NCBI RefSeq assembly: GCF_036802865.1
Contig: NZ_DAIRVK010000001.1
Coordinates: 744,001-808,000, forward strand
Reading direction: 5' to 3'
Length of the DNA: 64,000 nucleotides
From: Sulfurospirillum sp036802865
GTDB taxonomy: Bacteria > Campylobacterota > Campylobacteria > Campylobacterales > Sulfurospirillaceae
The notes below the pieces were generated by a model, which was not told where the DNA came from, ran no database searches, and saw nothing but the letters and a program-made list of their open reading frames with translations. Position 1 is the stretch's first letter; each line of letters opens with the position of its first letter. Shown here one piece after another: positions 1-9,400 of this stretch. The position numbers were made by a program, and so were the translations under genes.

Positions 1-140
1 AGAATCTGTACAATAGGATTGTACGGATCAGGTCGCACAAAAGTAATGAGGGCTGCAATAATGATAACCCAGATATAGATGTTAATCAATGTATGCAAAA
101 TAGTGGCAAAAGCTTCAATCAGTGTTGCTAAAACGATCAT
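1..140 (-). CDS. YggT family membrane protein (partial, N-terminal part)
   Basis: The reverse strand encodes a protein starting MIVLATLIEAF and running off the window edge; the C-terminus is not present. The first segment is a hydrophobic helix, followed by the signature RPDPYNPIV, which is typical of the YggT family of small integral membrane proteins. Family members are implicated in membrane organisation and osmotic tolerance, but no biochemical activity is firmly known. The start codon overlaps the stop of the upstream GltX-like gene by four bases (ATGA), so it is translationally coupled in the glnS operon. Confidence 0.8.
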   Translation of the reverse strand, partial: MIVLATLIEAFATILHTLINIYIWVIIIAALITFVRPDPYNPIVQI

Positions 141-1312
141 CTAACAATCTCCTTTAGATAGTTTTTAATAAGTGGATAAACAAAAGCAGGGTCTAGACCA
201 TAGTCTGCCCCACAGAGCCAAAAACGAAGTGGTTTTAAAAGTGCTTCACCTTTAAGACCACTTTTTTCGCTCAAGTAGGCGGTAAAGTCATCAAATGTCT
301 CAAAATAGGGTGCATTTAAAATGAGCTCTTGAATCAGTTTACTCTCTGCCTCAAAGGTTGCAAGTGGCTCTTTTTTGGCAAAGATGGCGTCTATTTTTTG
401 TTTGATTTCATGGGTCGTACTGACCTCTTCGGTATAGAGTTTAGCCAATTTCCCAATGTTATCACAGGCGTACCCAATGCGTTTGGAAAGCTCCATATTG
501 GGTATACGTTTGATGTGCTCACGATTGATAAAACCAAGTTTATTCATGTCAAAATGCACAGGAGTTTTGGAAAGAGTGGCAATGTCAAACCACGCAATAG
601 CCTCTTCCAGCGTGAAAATTTCCGTTGGTGTTGGACTGCTTAAAAGCAAAAGATAATTCACAATTGCTTCAGGCATATAGCCTTGATCCAAAAGCCATTG
701 AACGCTTTTATCACCTTCATGTATCATCGGTAGATGCGTATAGTGAATGGCTTGATCGTAGCCTATGGATTTGCGGATAAGCTCTTCTTTAGGGCAGTTC
801 TGAAGATGTGCTTCATCTTGGAGAATGGTAGAGACTCCTTGAAGCATGTCGTCACATGCACACGCAAAGGTATAAGTCGGGTACTTATTCTGCGCCATAA
901 TGATAAAACTATCACTAATAGGTTCCGTTTTCATGCGAATCACAAAGGGATTAGGGTTGTTTAAAATCTCGTCACTGCTTAGATTCTCGCATGTGCCATC
1001 ATAAGGAGATACCTTATCGAAGGCACAAAAGCAGATAAAAGCTTTTTTCTTGTCCAAAAATGTTGAGGCAAATTGGAGATGGTATTTGAAATTTTCACTT
1101 TGATAGTACAGATGAGCATACGAAATGCCAAAAAGCGCTAACATCTCTAAAAGCTCTTGGTCTTTTCCGTCGATATTATGGGCTTTATCGCCATCTTCAA
1201 TGCGTACGATCAGTTGTTGATTCGTTTGTTTGGCACAGATGTAATTCATCAAAGCAACGCTAAGGTCGCTTAGGTGCAGATCACGTGTAGGAAAGAGGGA
1301 AACTCTATACAT
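137..1312 (-). CDS. Degenerate glutamyl-tRNA synthetase paralogue (GltX-like)
   Basis: The 391-residue protein aligns by eye with the Campylobacterota class I glutamyl-tRNA synthetase (conserved blocks VRIEDGDKA, YTFACACDDML, QGYMPEAIVNYLLLL, DMNKLGFINREHIK). Its catalytic signatures are damaged. The HIGH motif reads HLSD (residues 13-16). The block that is normally RGEDH reads QDEAH. The KMSKR loop is absent, with the text going from HEGDK directly to SVQWLLDQGY. A stretch of roughly 20 residues also seems to be missing before residue 130. The reading frame is intact, so it is probably expressed but unlikely to activate glutamate normally. It overlaps glnS by eight bases and yggT by four. 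It may be a retained relic of the Glu-tRNA(Gln)-forming GltX2, made redundant by the adjacent GlnRS, or a repurposed tRNA- or amino-acid-binding protein. Confidence 0.8.
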   Translation of the reverse strand: MYRVSLFPTRDLHLSDLSVALMNYICAKQTNQQLIVRIEDGDKAHNIDGKDQELLEMLALFGISYAHLYYQSENFKYHLQFASTFLDKKKAFICFCAFDKVSPYDGTCENLSSDEILNNPNPFVIRMKTEPISDSFIIMAQNKYPTYTFACACDDMLQGVSTILQDEAHLQNCPKEELIRKSIGYDQAIHYTHLPMIHEGDKSVQWLLDQGYMPEAIVNYLLLLSSPTPTEIFTLEEAIAWFDIATLSKTPVHFDMNKLGFINREHIKRIPNMELSKRIGYACDNIGKLAKLYTEEVSTTHEIKQKIDAIFAKKEPLATFEAESKLIQELILNAPYFETFDDFTAYLSEKSGLKGEALLKPLRFWLCGADYGLDPAFVYPLIKNYLKEIVR

Positions 1313-3554
1313 GCTTGAGTTTCTCCGCTACAAGGTCGTTGACAACGCTTGGATTCGCTTTACCACCGCTGCTTTTCAGCACTTGTCCTACAAAAAAGCC
1401 AAAAAGGTTGGTATTGCCTGCTTTGTATTTGGCAACATTGTCAGGATTTTTGGCGATGACATCATCGATGAGCGGTTTGAGTTTCTCAGGATCACTGATT
1501 TGAACAAGCCCTTTGGCTTCAACAATGACTTTTGGTTGTTCTCCTGTTTGTGCCATCTCTTCAAAGACTTGTTTGGCGATTTTATTCGAAATAACGCCTT
1601 CATCGATCATCTTCGCCAATTCAGCAACCTCTTTTGCGCTGAATGTGAGCTCACTTGTTTGTTTTAATTCGCGTGCGACTTCATTGGCGATCATATTGGC
1701 AAGCGTAATAGGGCTTTTGAATGAATTGAGCGCTTCGTTGTAAAAGCGTGAAAGCTCAGCATCACGCGCAAGGGTATTGGCGATTTCTGCATTAAGCTTT
1801 AATTCTGTTGTATATCTCGTAAAGAGTGCTTGTTCTGCTTCGTTCATTGGGACTACTTCGCCCTCAACATGGGCTATTTTTTGCGCTTGAGGTTTTGTAC
1901 TTTCGGTTGATTCTGTCTTTTTCGCCCAAGAGTCTTTAAGCCCTACGATTTTGTTAAAGACCGGCAATGCATCGGTATAATCAACAGGATCAGCGTAAAA
2001 ATAACCTTGTCTCTCAAACTGAAATCTTACATCGGGTTTTTCGCTAATCACGGAAGGCTCAATGTAAGCATTTTTGATGACATGTAAAGAATCAGGGTTG
2101 AGATCTTCCACATTTTCTGGTGCATCAACTTTGTAAAGTCTCTCATACAGGCGTACTTCTACATTTTTTGCATGTTTCGCACTCACCCAATGAATCGCAC
2201 TTTTTGTCTTAATGCCACTGGTGTCTGAACCACTTTTAGAATCAGGCGCGTAGGTTGCTTTGAGCTCTAAAATTTTGCCCGAAGCATCTTTGACAACCTC
2301 TTTGACGCTGATAATGTAGGCATGTTTAAGGCGTACAGGTTGCTCTGGGCTAAGACGGAAATAGTCTGCTGGAGGATTTTCCATAAAGTCATCACGCTCG
2401 ATGTAAATCTCACGAGAGAAAGGAAGCTTGCGTGAGCCCTCTTTTGGGACATCATGTGGGTAGTACGAAGCATCAATGGCTTCTTCACCCTCATAATTTT
2501 CGATGGTAATTTTGATGGGATCAAGCACACACATAACACGAGGAACTTTTGTATTTAAATCATCTCTGATACAAAACTCCAGCTGTGCAACATCGACCAT
2601 GGAGTTTGCTTTGGCAATGCCTATTTGGTCGCAAAAGTTTAAAATGGACTCAGGTGTATAACCTCTTCGTTTATAGCCAGCAATGGTAGGAAGGCGAGGG
2701 TCATCCCATCCGTTCACGTAGTTGCCATTGACGAGTTCTAGCAGTTTTCGTTTACTCATGACCGTATAGTTTATGCCTAAACGTGCAAACTCGTGTTGGT
2801 ACGGACGTGGAGGAGTAAGTTCTAGTGCATCTAAAACCCAGTCGTAAATGTCGCGGTTGTTTTCAAACTCCAACGTACAGATAGAGTGTGTTACGCCTTC
2901 GATGTAGTCAGACAAGCAGTGCGCAAAGTCGTACATCGGGTAGATGCACCATGTGTCGCCCGTTCTAAAATGGTGTGCGTGGCGAATGCGGTATAAAAGG
3001 GGATCTCTCATTTTCATATTGGCGGCACTCATATCGATCTTGGCTCTTAAAACGTGCTCGCCATCTTTAAATTCACCGTTTTTCATACGTTCTAAAAGGT
3101 CTAAGTTCTCTTCGATACTGCGCTCTGCAAAAATGCTACGACGACCTGCTTCTTTAATGGTTCCACGGTATTCGCGGATCTCTTCTTCGTTTAGGCTATC
3201 CACATAGGCTTTGCCCATTTGAATAAGCGCAACGGCATAGTCGTAAATCTTTGGAAAATAATCCGACGCAAAATAGACATTATCTTTCCAGTCAAATCCA
3301 AGCCATTTGACAGCATCTTTAAGCGCTTCAACATAACGCATGTCTTCTGTGGTTGGGTTAGTATCATCCATTCTGAGGTTACAATGCCCCGCATAGTCAC
3401 GAGCGATACCAAAATTGATACAGATAGACTTAGCGTGTCCAATGTGAGGAAAACCATTTGGCTCAGGAGGAAATCTCGTAACGATATTTTTATATTTTCC
3501 AGAGGCTAAGTCCTCTTCGACTTTCGTGCGTAAAAAATCTTTACTCTCACTCAT
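1305..3554 (-). CDS. glnS: Glutaminyl-tRNA synthetase with C-terminal YqeY-like domain
   Basis: Class I synthetase that charges tRNA(Gln) directly with glutamine in the cytoplasm. HIGH is seen at residues 37-40 within PPEPNGFPHIGH, and the second signature is YTVMSKRKL near residue 265. The catalytic core and anticodon-binding beta-barrels extend to about residue 560. A basic linker is followed by a YqeY/GatB-tail-like helical domain (about 600-749, with ANMIANEVAREL and GFFVGQVLKSSGGKANP), which is thought to help bind tRNA. I start at the ATG of MSESKDF, 14 codons inside the longest frame, because an AAGGA sits just upstream. First gene of the glnS-gltX-like-yggT operon. Helicobacter and Campylobacter generally lack GlnRS and use GatCAB transamidation, so acquisition by transfer is likely (inference). 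Confidence 0.95.
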   Translation of the reverse strand: MSESKDFLRTKVEEDLASGKYKNIVTRFPPEPNGFPHIGHAKSICINFGIARDYAGHCNLRMDDTNPTTEDMRYVEALKDAVKWLGFDWKDNVYFASDYFPKIYDYAVALIQMGKAYVDSLNEEEIREYRGTIKEAGRRSIFAERSIEENLDLLERMKNGEFKDGEHVLRAKIDMSAANMKMRDPLLYRIRHAHHFRTGDTWCIYPMYDFAHCLSDYIEGVTHSICTLEFENNRDIYDWVLDALELTPPRPYQHEFARLGINYTVMSKRKLLELVNGNYVNGWDDPRLPTIAGYKRRGYTPESILNFCDQIGIAKANSMVDVAQLEFCIRDDLNTKVPRVMCVLDPIKITIENYEGEEAIDASYYPHDVPKEGSRKLPFSREIYIERDDFMENPPADYFRLSPEQPVRLKHAYIISVKEVVKDASGKILELKATYAPDSKSGSDTSGIKTKSAIHWVSAKHAKNVEVRLYERLYKVDAPENVEDLNPDSLHVIKNAYIEPSVISEKPDVRFQFERQGYFYADPVDYTDALPVFNKIVGLKDSWAKKTESTESTKPQAQKIAHVEGEVVPMNEAEQALFTRYTTELKLNAEIANTLARDAELSRFYNEALNSFKSPITLANMIANEVARELKQTSELTFSAKEVAELAKMIDEGVISNKIAKQVFEEMAQTGEQPKVIVEAKGLVQISDPEKLKPLIDDVIAKNPDNVAKYKAGNTNLFGFFVGQVLKSSGGKANPSVVNDLVAEKLKHV

Positions 3555-3565
3555 TTTAAAAATCC

Positions 3566-3575
3566 TTACATGTAA
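3566..3575. repeat. TTACATGTAA palindrome (glnS 5' side)
   Basis: Perfect 10-bp palindrome directly upstream of the glnS ribosome binding site. One of 14 copies in the window. Confidence 0.7.
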
Positions 3576-3759
3576 AGCAACTAAAATATAGAACAATATT
3601 TTAAGATATTTTGATTGAAAAGGAGGTTAGTTGTACTCTTTTAGTTTTATTAGGAAGCAAGAACCCATAGTAGATATTGATTTAATAGACCTTTCACGCT
3701 AAATGTATATAATTGTATTTGTATTTTTTATAAAATTCTATATGTGTAAAAAGGTTTAC

Positions 3760-4413
3760 ATGCTAAAAGTGATGATAATCGAAGATGAGCCTCTTATAGC
3801 CCTGAATCTTACGAAGATTTTAGAAAAAAAAGGCTTTGATGTCACAGGTCATGTGGGTAATTTTGAAGATGCTTGTAATCTTTTCAACGCCAATAAACCC
3901 GATATTGTACTCAGTGATATCAAACTTGAAAATAATGAATCAGGTATAGATGTCGTTAAACATTTAAAAATACTGAGTGATTTTAGTGTCATATACCTTA
4001 CCTCTTATGGTGATGATGCGATGATTGAAAAAGCATTAAGTACCAACCCTGCTGCTTATATTACCAAGCCTTTTAAAGACCTTGATCTCAATGCCGCATT
4101 GAAACTTGTCTCTGCAAAGATTCAACATAAAAACATCAATCCTGATTTTTACTACAACAAAGAGACCCAAGCACTTTTTTATAAAAACGAACAGATTGTT
4201 TTATCGAAACAAGAGTCTGACCTTTTTCATATGTGTTATCTCAGCAAAGGCTTGTTTGTTCCCATGTCTAGTATTGAGTACTATATTTGGGGAGAAGAAC
4301 AGGCGAGTAGTTCAACGAGAAGAGGGTTGATTTTTCGTTTGAGAAAAAAATTAAACTATACGATTTTTGAGTATTCGAGTGGATTAGGATGTAAAGTGGA
4401 TGACATAGCATGA
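3760..4413 (+). CDS. Response regulator, REC plus winged-helix DNA-binding domain
   Basis: Cytoplasmic transcription regulator of 217 residues. The receiver domain (residues 1-120) has the acidic pair E8/D9, phospho-acceptor D53 in VLSDIKLE, the conserved T/S in YLTSYG and lysine in ITKPF. The C-terminal part (130-217) has the pattern of an OmpR-type winged helix (LSKQESDLFHMCYL, RRGLIFRLRKKL). I chose the ATG of MLKVMIIEDE because an AAAAAGG lies about six bases upstream; the frame is open for 19 more codons. It overlaps the downstream sensor kinase by four bases (ATGA), so the two form a pair. The target is unknown; the TPS secretion genes immediately downstream are candidates by position only. 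Confidence 0.9.
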   Translation: MLKVMIIEDEPLIALNLTKILEKKGFDVTGHVGNFEDACNLFNANKPDIVLSDIKLENNESGIDVVKHLKILSDFSVIYLTSYGDDAMIEKALSTNPAAYITKPFKDLDLNAALKLVSAKIQHKNINPDFYYNKETQALFYKNEQIVLSKQESDLFHMCYLSKGLFVPMSSIEYYIWGEEQASSSTRRGLIFRLRKKLNYTIFEYSSGLGCKVDDIA

Positions 4414-6299
4414 AAACTCTATTGTTTATTTTTTTTCTCAGTGTTCATCTCTTTGCCGCAACATCCATCGCTGAAAAATCAGCACAACTACACCTTAGTG
4501 AAGATGAAAAAGAATGGATACGTGCGCATCCTCGTATCATCGTTGGGATGGATTCTGACTATGCCCCTTATGAGTGGGTAGATAAAGACGGTAACCATAT
4601 AGGCATCGTTGTAGATTATATGCAAGAACTCGAAAAAATACTGGGTCTGCATTTTGAAATCGTCAAAAATAAATCGTGGGTAGAGTTACTGGGTCTTGCA
4701 AAAAAGGGTGAGATAGATATGGTAACGAGCATTGTCAAAACGCCAGAACGCTCAGCTTATCTAACTTTTAGTGAACCCTATCATGATTCACCTATCATCA
4801 TTGTTGACAATGGAAAAGGCACTTTTATAGGGACTTTAAAACAGCTAGACAAAAAAAGAGTCGTCGTTGAAAAGGGTTATTTTGTAGAGGAATTTATAAA
4901 AAATAAATACCCCAATATCATTCTTATGTCTGCACCCAATACAAAGGAAGCTTTAAAAATGGTTTTAGATGGGCTAGTAGATGCCTATGTGGGTGATGCC
5001 AATCTTGTGGATTATGTCATTAAGAAAAACCATTTTGATACATTACGCTTTTCAGGACAAACAGAATATGTAAGCCACCAAGCGTTTGGGCTTACGAAAA
5101 ATAATGAACCTCTCGCGGCTATTTTAACCAAAGCAATGGCTACGATTACCAAAGAAGAGTTTGATGTTATGTTTAATTATTGGTTTAATATAAAGCATGG
5201 AATAAGCAAGGAAACACTGATCAAATATAGCCTCTTTATTGCCGTGATCTTTTTATTGATAGGCTATTGGGTTTATACATTACGACGTGAAGTTGGGCAT
5301 CGTAAAGATGCCGAAGAAAAACTTAAAAAAAGTGAAGAACTTTATCGTGAGCTCACAGAAGATGTTACCGATGTCATTTGGAAAACAGATAGCCATTTTC
5401 GTTTTACCTATCTTAGCCCCTCTGTTGAAGATAGATTGGGATTTAAACCTGAAGAGTTTATAGGGCGTCATGTGTTTGAGATGTTTACAGAAGAGGGCAT
5501 TGCCATCGCTATGGCGAGAATAAAAGAAAGAGAAGCGAAAACAAAAGAAGAAGCCATCAATGATGTGTACTCCATATTTGAAGTGCAACATAAATGCAAA
5601 GATGGCTCGTTTATCTGGGGAGAAGTGGTTTCAAAAGCAGTCTATGATAACACTAAAAATGTTATTGGGTACCATGGTGTGAGTAGGGATACAACAGCAC
5701 GTAAAGAGATGGAGCGGGAAAAAGAGCTCTTGTTTCAAGAACTCGACCACCGAGTTAAAAACAACCTTCAAGTCATCTCAAGTATCGTCTCTTTACACTC
5801 TTTGCAAGACGACACATCACACTCACTTGAAGACATTCACAACACCATTTCAGCGATCTCTCTTGCCCACGATAAGCTCCATCAAAACACAACGCACAAA
5901 ACATTGGAAATCAAACACTACCTCAATGCTCTTTTAGACAATCTTCTTTCCAGTTCGGTTTTAGATATTCAAAAAGAGGTACATTCTCCTGAGCTGTATC
6001 TTAGTGCTCAATACTCCATAACCCTTGGCATTATCATCAATGAATTCATTAGCAATTCTATCAAATACGCCTTTGAGGGTGTACCTTCGCCTAAAATAAC
6101 CGTGAGTATCACTCAAGAGGAAGAGTGCATCGCTATCGTGGTAGCGGATAATGGCATTGGGTTTAAAGAAGAATCACAAAGTTCAGGTATTGGAATGGAT
6201 ATCATCAAAACACTGGTGAAGAGTCGGTTTAAAACGGAGGTTACATTTCTGCATGACAATGGCACATCCATGTCTTTAAAAGTACCCTTATCTGTTTAG
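4410..6299 (+). CDS. Sensor histidine kinase with periplasmic solute-binding domain, PAS and HisKA_2
   Basis: Inner-membrane sensor of 629 residues. In order: a signal peptide (1-18), a periplasmic SBP_bac_3 domain (about 30-265, WVDKDGNHIGIVVDYM and LGLAKKGEIDMV blocks), a transmembrane helix (about 273-291), a PAS/PAC domain (about 310-430, ending YHGVSRDTTARKEME), and a HisKA_2 histidine box with phospho-acceptor H447 in FQELDHRVKNNLQ. An HATPase domain follows (N box NEFISNSIKYAF, G boxes DNGIGF and GIGMDI). HisKA_2 kinases of this kind often partner with regulators outside the OmpR class, so the pairing with an OmpR-type winged-helix protein is somewhat unusual. The binding-protein-like domain suggests that a small amino- or organic acid is sensed (inference). 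ATGA overlap with the response regulator gene. Confidence 0.92.
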   Translation: MKTLLFIFFLSVHLFAATSIAEKSAQLHLSEDEKEWIRAHPRIIVGMDSDYAPYEWVDKDGNHIGIVVDYMQELEKILGLHFEIVKNKSWVELLGLAKKGEIDMVTSIVKTPERSAYLTFSEPYHDSPIIIVDNGKGTFIGTLKQLDKKRVVVEKGYFVEEFIKNKYPNIILMSAPNTKEALKMVLDGLVDAYVGDANLVDYVIKKNHFDTLRFSGQTEYVSHQAFGLTKNNEPLAAILTKAMATITKEEFDVMFNYWFNIKHGISKETLIKYSLFIAVIFLLIGYWVYTLRREVGHRKDAEEKLKKSEELYRELTEDVTDVIWKTDSHFRFTYLSPSVEDRLGFKPEEFIGRHVFEMFTEEGIAIAMARIKEREAKTKEEAINDVYSIFEVQHKCKDGSFIWGEVVSKAVYDNTKNVIGYHGVSRDTTARKEMEREKELLFQELDHRVKNNLQVISSIVSLHSLQDDTSHSLEDIHNTISAISLAHDKLHQNTTHKTLEIKHYLNALLDNLLSSSVLDIQKEVHSPELYLSAQYSITLGIIINEFISNSIKYAFEGVPSPKITVSITQEEECIAIVVADNGIGFKEESQSSGIGMDIIKTLVKSRFKTEVTFLHDNGTSMSLKVPLSV

Positions 6300-6328
6300 A
6301 TGGAGTGCTCTTCAACCGCTTTTATCCT

Positions 6329-6338
6329 TTACATGTAA
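6329..6338. repeat. TTACATGTAA palindrome (kinase-TpsA intergenic, distal copy)
   Basis: Perfect 10-bp palindrome 30 bases after the kinase stop codon. A second copy lies 97 bases further on, before the adhesin gene. Confidence 0.7.
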
Positions 6339-6425
6339 CGATCTTTTAAAATAATTCAAAATAATCTGTAAAATTAAGCTATATTAAAGTTTCATCAAAC
6401 GCTCTTCAAACGCCAATTTGTTATA

Positions 6426-6435
6426 TTACATGTAA
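6426..6435. repeat. TTACATGTAA palindrome (TpsA proximal copy)
   Basis: Perfect 10-bp palindrome 23 bases before the TpsA start codon, in the 5' leader region where a regulator could act on transcription or RNA structure. An AAAAGGA ribosome binding site follows it. Confidence 0.7.
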
Positions 6436-6457
6436 TAATTATGAAAAGGATTTTGAG

Positions 6458-9400
6458 ATGAAACACTCTTTAGATTATAGTTCTCGATTTAGAATCCTCA
6501 AAGGCGGCAAAATCTCCCTTGTTGTATCTGCTTTGATAGCAAGCATGAGCCTGCTTCAAGCCGCACCAAGCGGTGGCGTGGTGACAGCAGGAAGTGCAAA
6601 CATCGCCCAAAATGGAAGTGTGACCAACATCACCCAAACCACCAATAAAGCCGCCATTAATTGGCAAAACTTCTCCATAGCACAGTCCGAAACCGTCAAC
6701 TTTAAACAACCCAATGCTTCATCCGTGACTCTAAACAGAGTCATTGGTAATGAAAAAAGTGTCATTGATGGAGCCTTAAATGCCAATGGACAAGTGTTTA
6801 TCTTAAACTCCAATGGTGTGTTGTTTTCCAAAAATGCCAGTATCAACACCGCAGGACTTGTAGCAACCACGATGAATCTGAGCGATACAGACTTTATGAA
6901 TGGAAACTATGCCTTTAAAGGTGACAGCCAAGCTTCCATCATCAATCAAGGAACGATAAACATAAGCGATAAAGGCTATGCCGCACTCTTTGGTAAAGAG
7001 GTCAAAAACGAAGGCTTCATCAAAGCAACCCTTGGAAAAGTAGAACTCGTAGGTGCCAAAGAAGTCACGTTAAATCTCAATGGCAATTCACTGGTTAGTC
7101 TTAAAGTCGATAAAGGTGTTTTGGATGCTTTGGTTGAAAACAAAGGTGCTATTTACGCCGATGGTGGCGAAGTGTACCTTACGACCAATGCGGTGGGTGA
7201 ACTCTTAAAAGGTGTGGTCAATAACACAGGCATCATCGAAGCCAACTCCATCGATGACATCACGGGTAAAGTCGAACTGTATGCACATGGTGGAACCACC
7301 AATGTTTCAGGCACACTTGAAGCCAAAGGCGGGTTTATAGAAACCAGTGGAGATGTTTTACATGTAAAGGATGGAACCATCATCAAAGCCAAAGAGTGGT
7401 TGATTGATCCTGTAAATGTGACTATTGATGCGGCTTTAGCCACAACACTTGAAGGACAATTAGCTTCGGGTAACGCAACTATCACCACAACAGGTGCGGG
7501 AAGTGATGCAGGTGACATTACTGTAAATTCAGATATTATCTGGGCAAGTACTTCAAAATTAACACTCAATGCAGATAATGCCATCACCGTCAATGCCACC
7601 ATCAAAAACACCAACACCACCAATGGAGGTGTTTACTTTAATGCTCTCAATAAAACCACTAAAGTCATCTTTGGCACCAGTGGTTTGGTCTCCATCTACA
7701 ATGCCTACCAACTCCAATGGATGAATCAAGCATTGCAAGGAAAGTATGAATTAGGTGGCAACATCAATGCTTCAGCCACTGCTTCATGGAACAGCAGTGC
7801 AGGATTTGTACCTATTGGAGCTGCTAGCAATAGATTTAGCGGAAGCTTTGACGGTCAGAACTATGTGATTGATGGTTTGACCATCAACCTCCCAACGACG
7901 GATTATGTGGGGTTGTTTGGTTACGCAAACACAGGTGCTACGATAAAAAATATAGGACTTACCAATGTGACTATAACAGGTCGTTTTTGTGTCGGTGGCT
8001 TAGTGGGCAATAATCTTGGAGCCACCACCACCAACGCCTATGTTACAGGCACTGTGACTGGAGTGATTGGCGTCGGTGGATTGGTTGGAGAGAACTATGG
8101 AAGCATCACCAATGCCTATACTACAGTCAATGTGAGCGGAACAGATAATGTCGGCGGATTGGTAGGCTATCACCGTCAAGGAAGTATTACTAACGCGTAT
8201 GCCAAAGGCAATGTGAGCGGAACAAATAATGTCGGTGGCTTGGTGGGATTCATCTACGATGGAACCATTACCAATGTTTATGCTACAGGCACTGTGAGCG
8301 GAACAAATAATGTCGGCGGATTGGTGGGAACCATCCAATATGATGGAAGCCTTACCTACCCTGCAAGCATTGACAACGCTTATGCGACAGGCACTGTGAG
8401 CGGAACAAATAAGGTCGGCGGTTTGGTGGGTCAGAACTCTGCAGGAACCATCACCAAGAGCTTTTGGAATACAACAAGCTATGGAGGTCTAGGTGTTGGC
8501 TATGGAAATAGCGCAGGCGTGACAGGAAAAACAACCATCCAGATGGAAGATCCATCCCTATACGCCAATGCATTGTGGGATACCACTGTATGGGCATATG
8601 GCAGTGGTGTAGAGGGGTATAGTAGAGGATTGGCTTATCTTAAAAATGTCACCGCCGTTGCCGATAGACCTATTCAAACAACCCTTTTTGCGGATGGCTT
8701 TGGAACAAGCGCCAATCCCTACACCATCACCAACTGGACACAACTGCAAAACATCAACTATGCAAGTGACACCACGCTTTTGAACAAATACTTCACCCTC
8801 TCAAACAACATAGACAATACAACAGCAGGCTACACAAACAGCGTTGCAGGGTTTGTGCCGATTGGAACTCTAGCAAATAAATTTAGAGGAACCTTTGATG
8901 GCTTAGGGCATACCATCGCAGATTTATTTATTAACCTCCCAACTACGAACTATGTTGGATTATTTGGTTTCACAAATGGCGCTACAATACGCAATATTGG
9001 CCTTGTTAATGCCAATATAACAGGACAGAATGGAACCGGTGGATTGGCGGGATACGCCTTAGGAGGAACCACCATCACCAATGCTTATGCTACTGGCAGT
9101 GTAACGGGAGGCACTACGGTCGGTGGGCTTGTGGGAGGGATTGATGGATCCACTATCACAAGTAGTTACGCTATGGTGGATGTAATAGGTAGTGGCAATG
9201 AAGTCGGTGGGCTTTTGGGAGCGGCTTACACAACATCATCGATCACAAATAGTTACGCCACAGGAAGTGTAAAGGGAGCAACTTCTGTCGGTGGACTTGT
9301 TGGCATATGTAACGGCTCATCATCGATCGCAAATAGCTACGCCACAGGGCTTGTAACGGGAACAACTTTTGCCGGTGGACTTGTGGGTTCGTTTGCTGGC

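Noticed and set aside
7153..7623. Long minus-strand open frame of 156 codons inside the adhesin gene
   Set aside because: It is antisense to the low-complexity TPS region; Thr/Gly-rich coding sequence commonly leaves the opposite strand open, and it has no ribosome binding site or recognisable domain.
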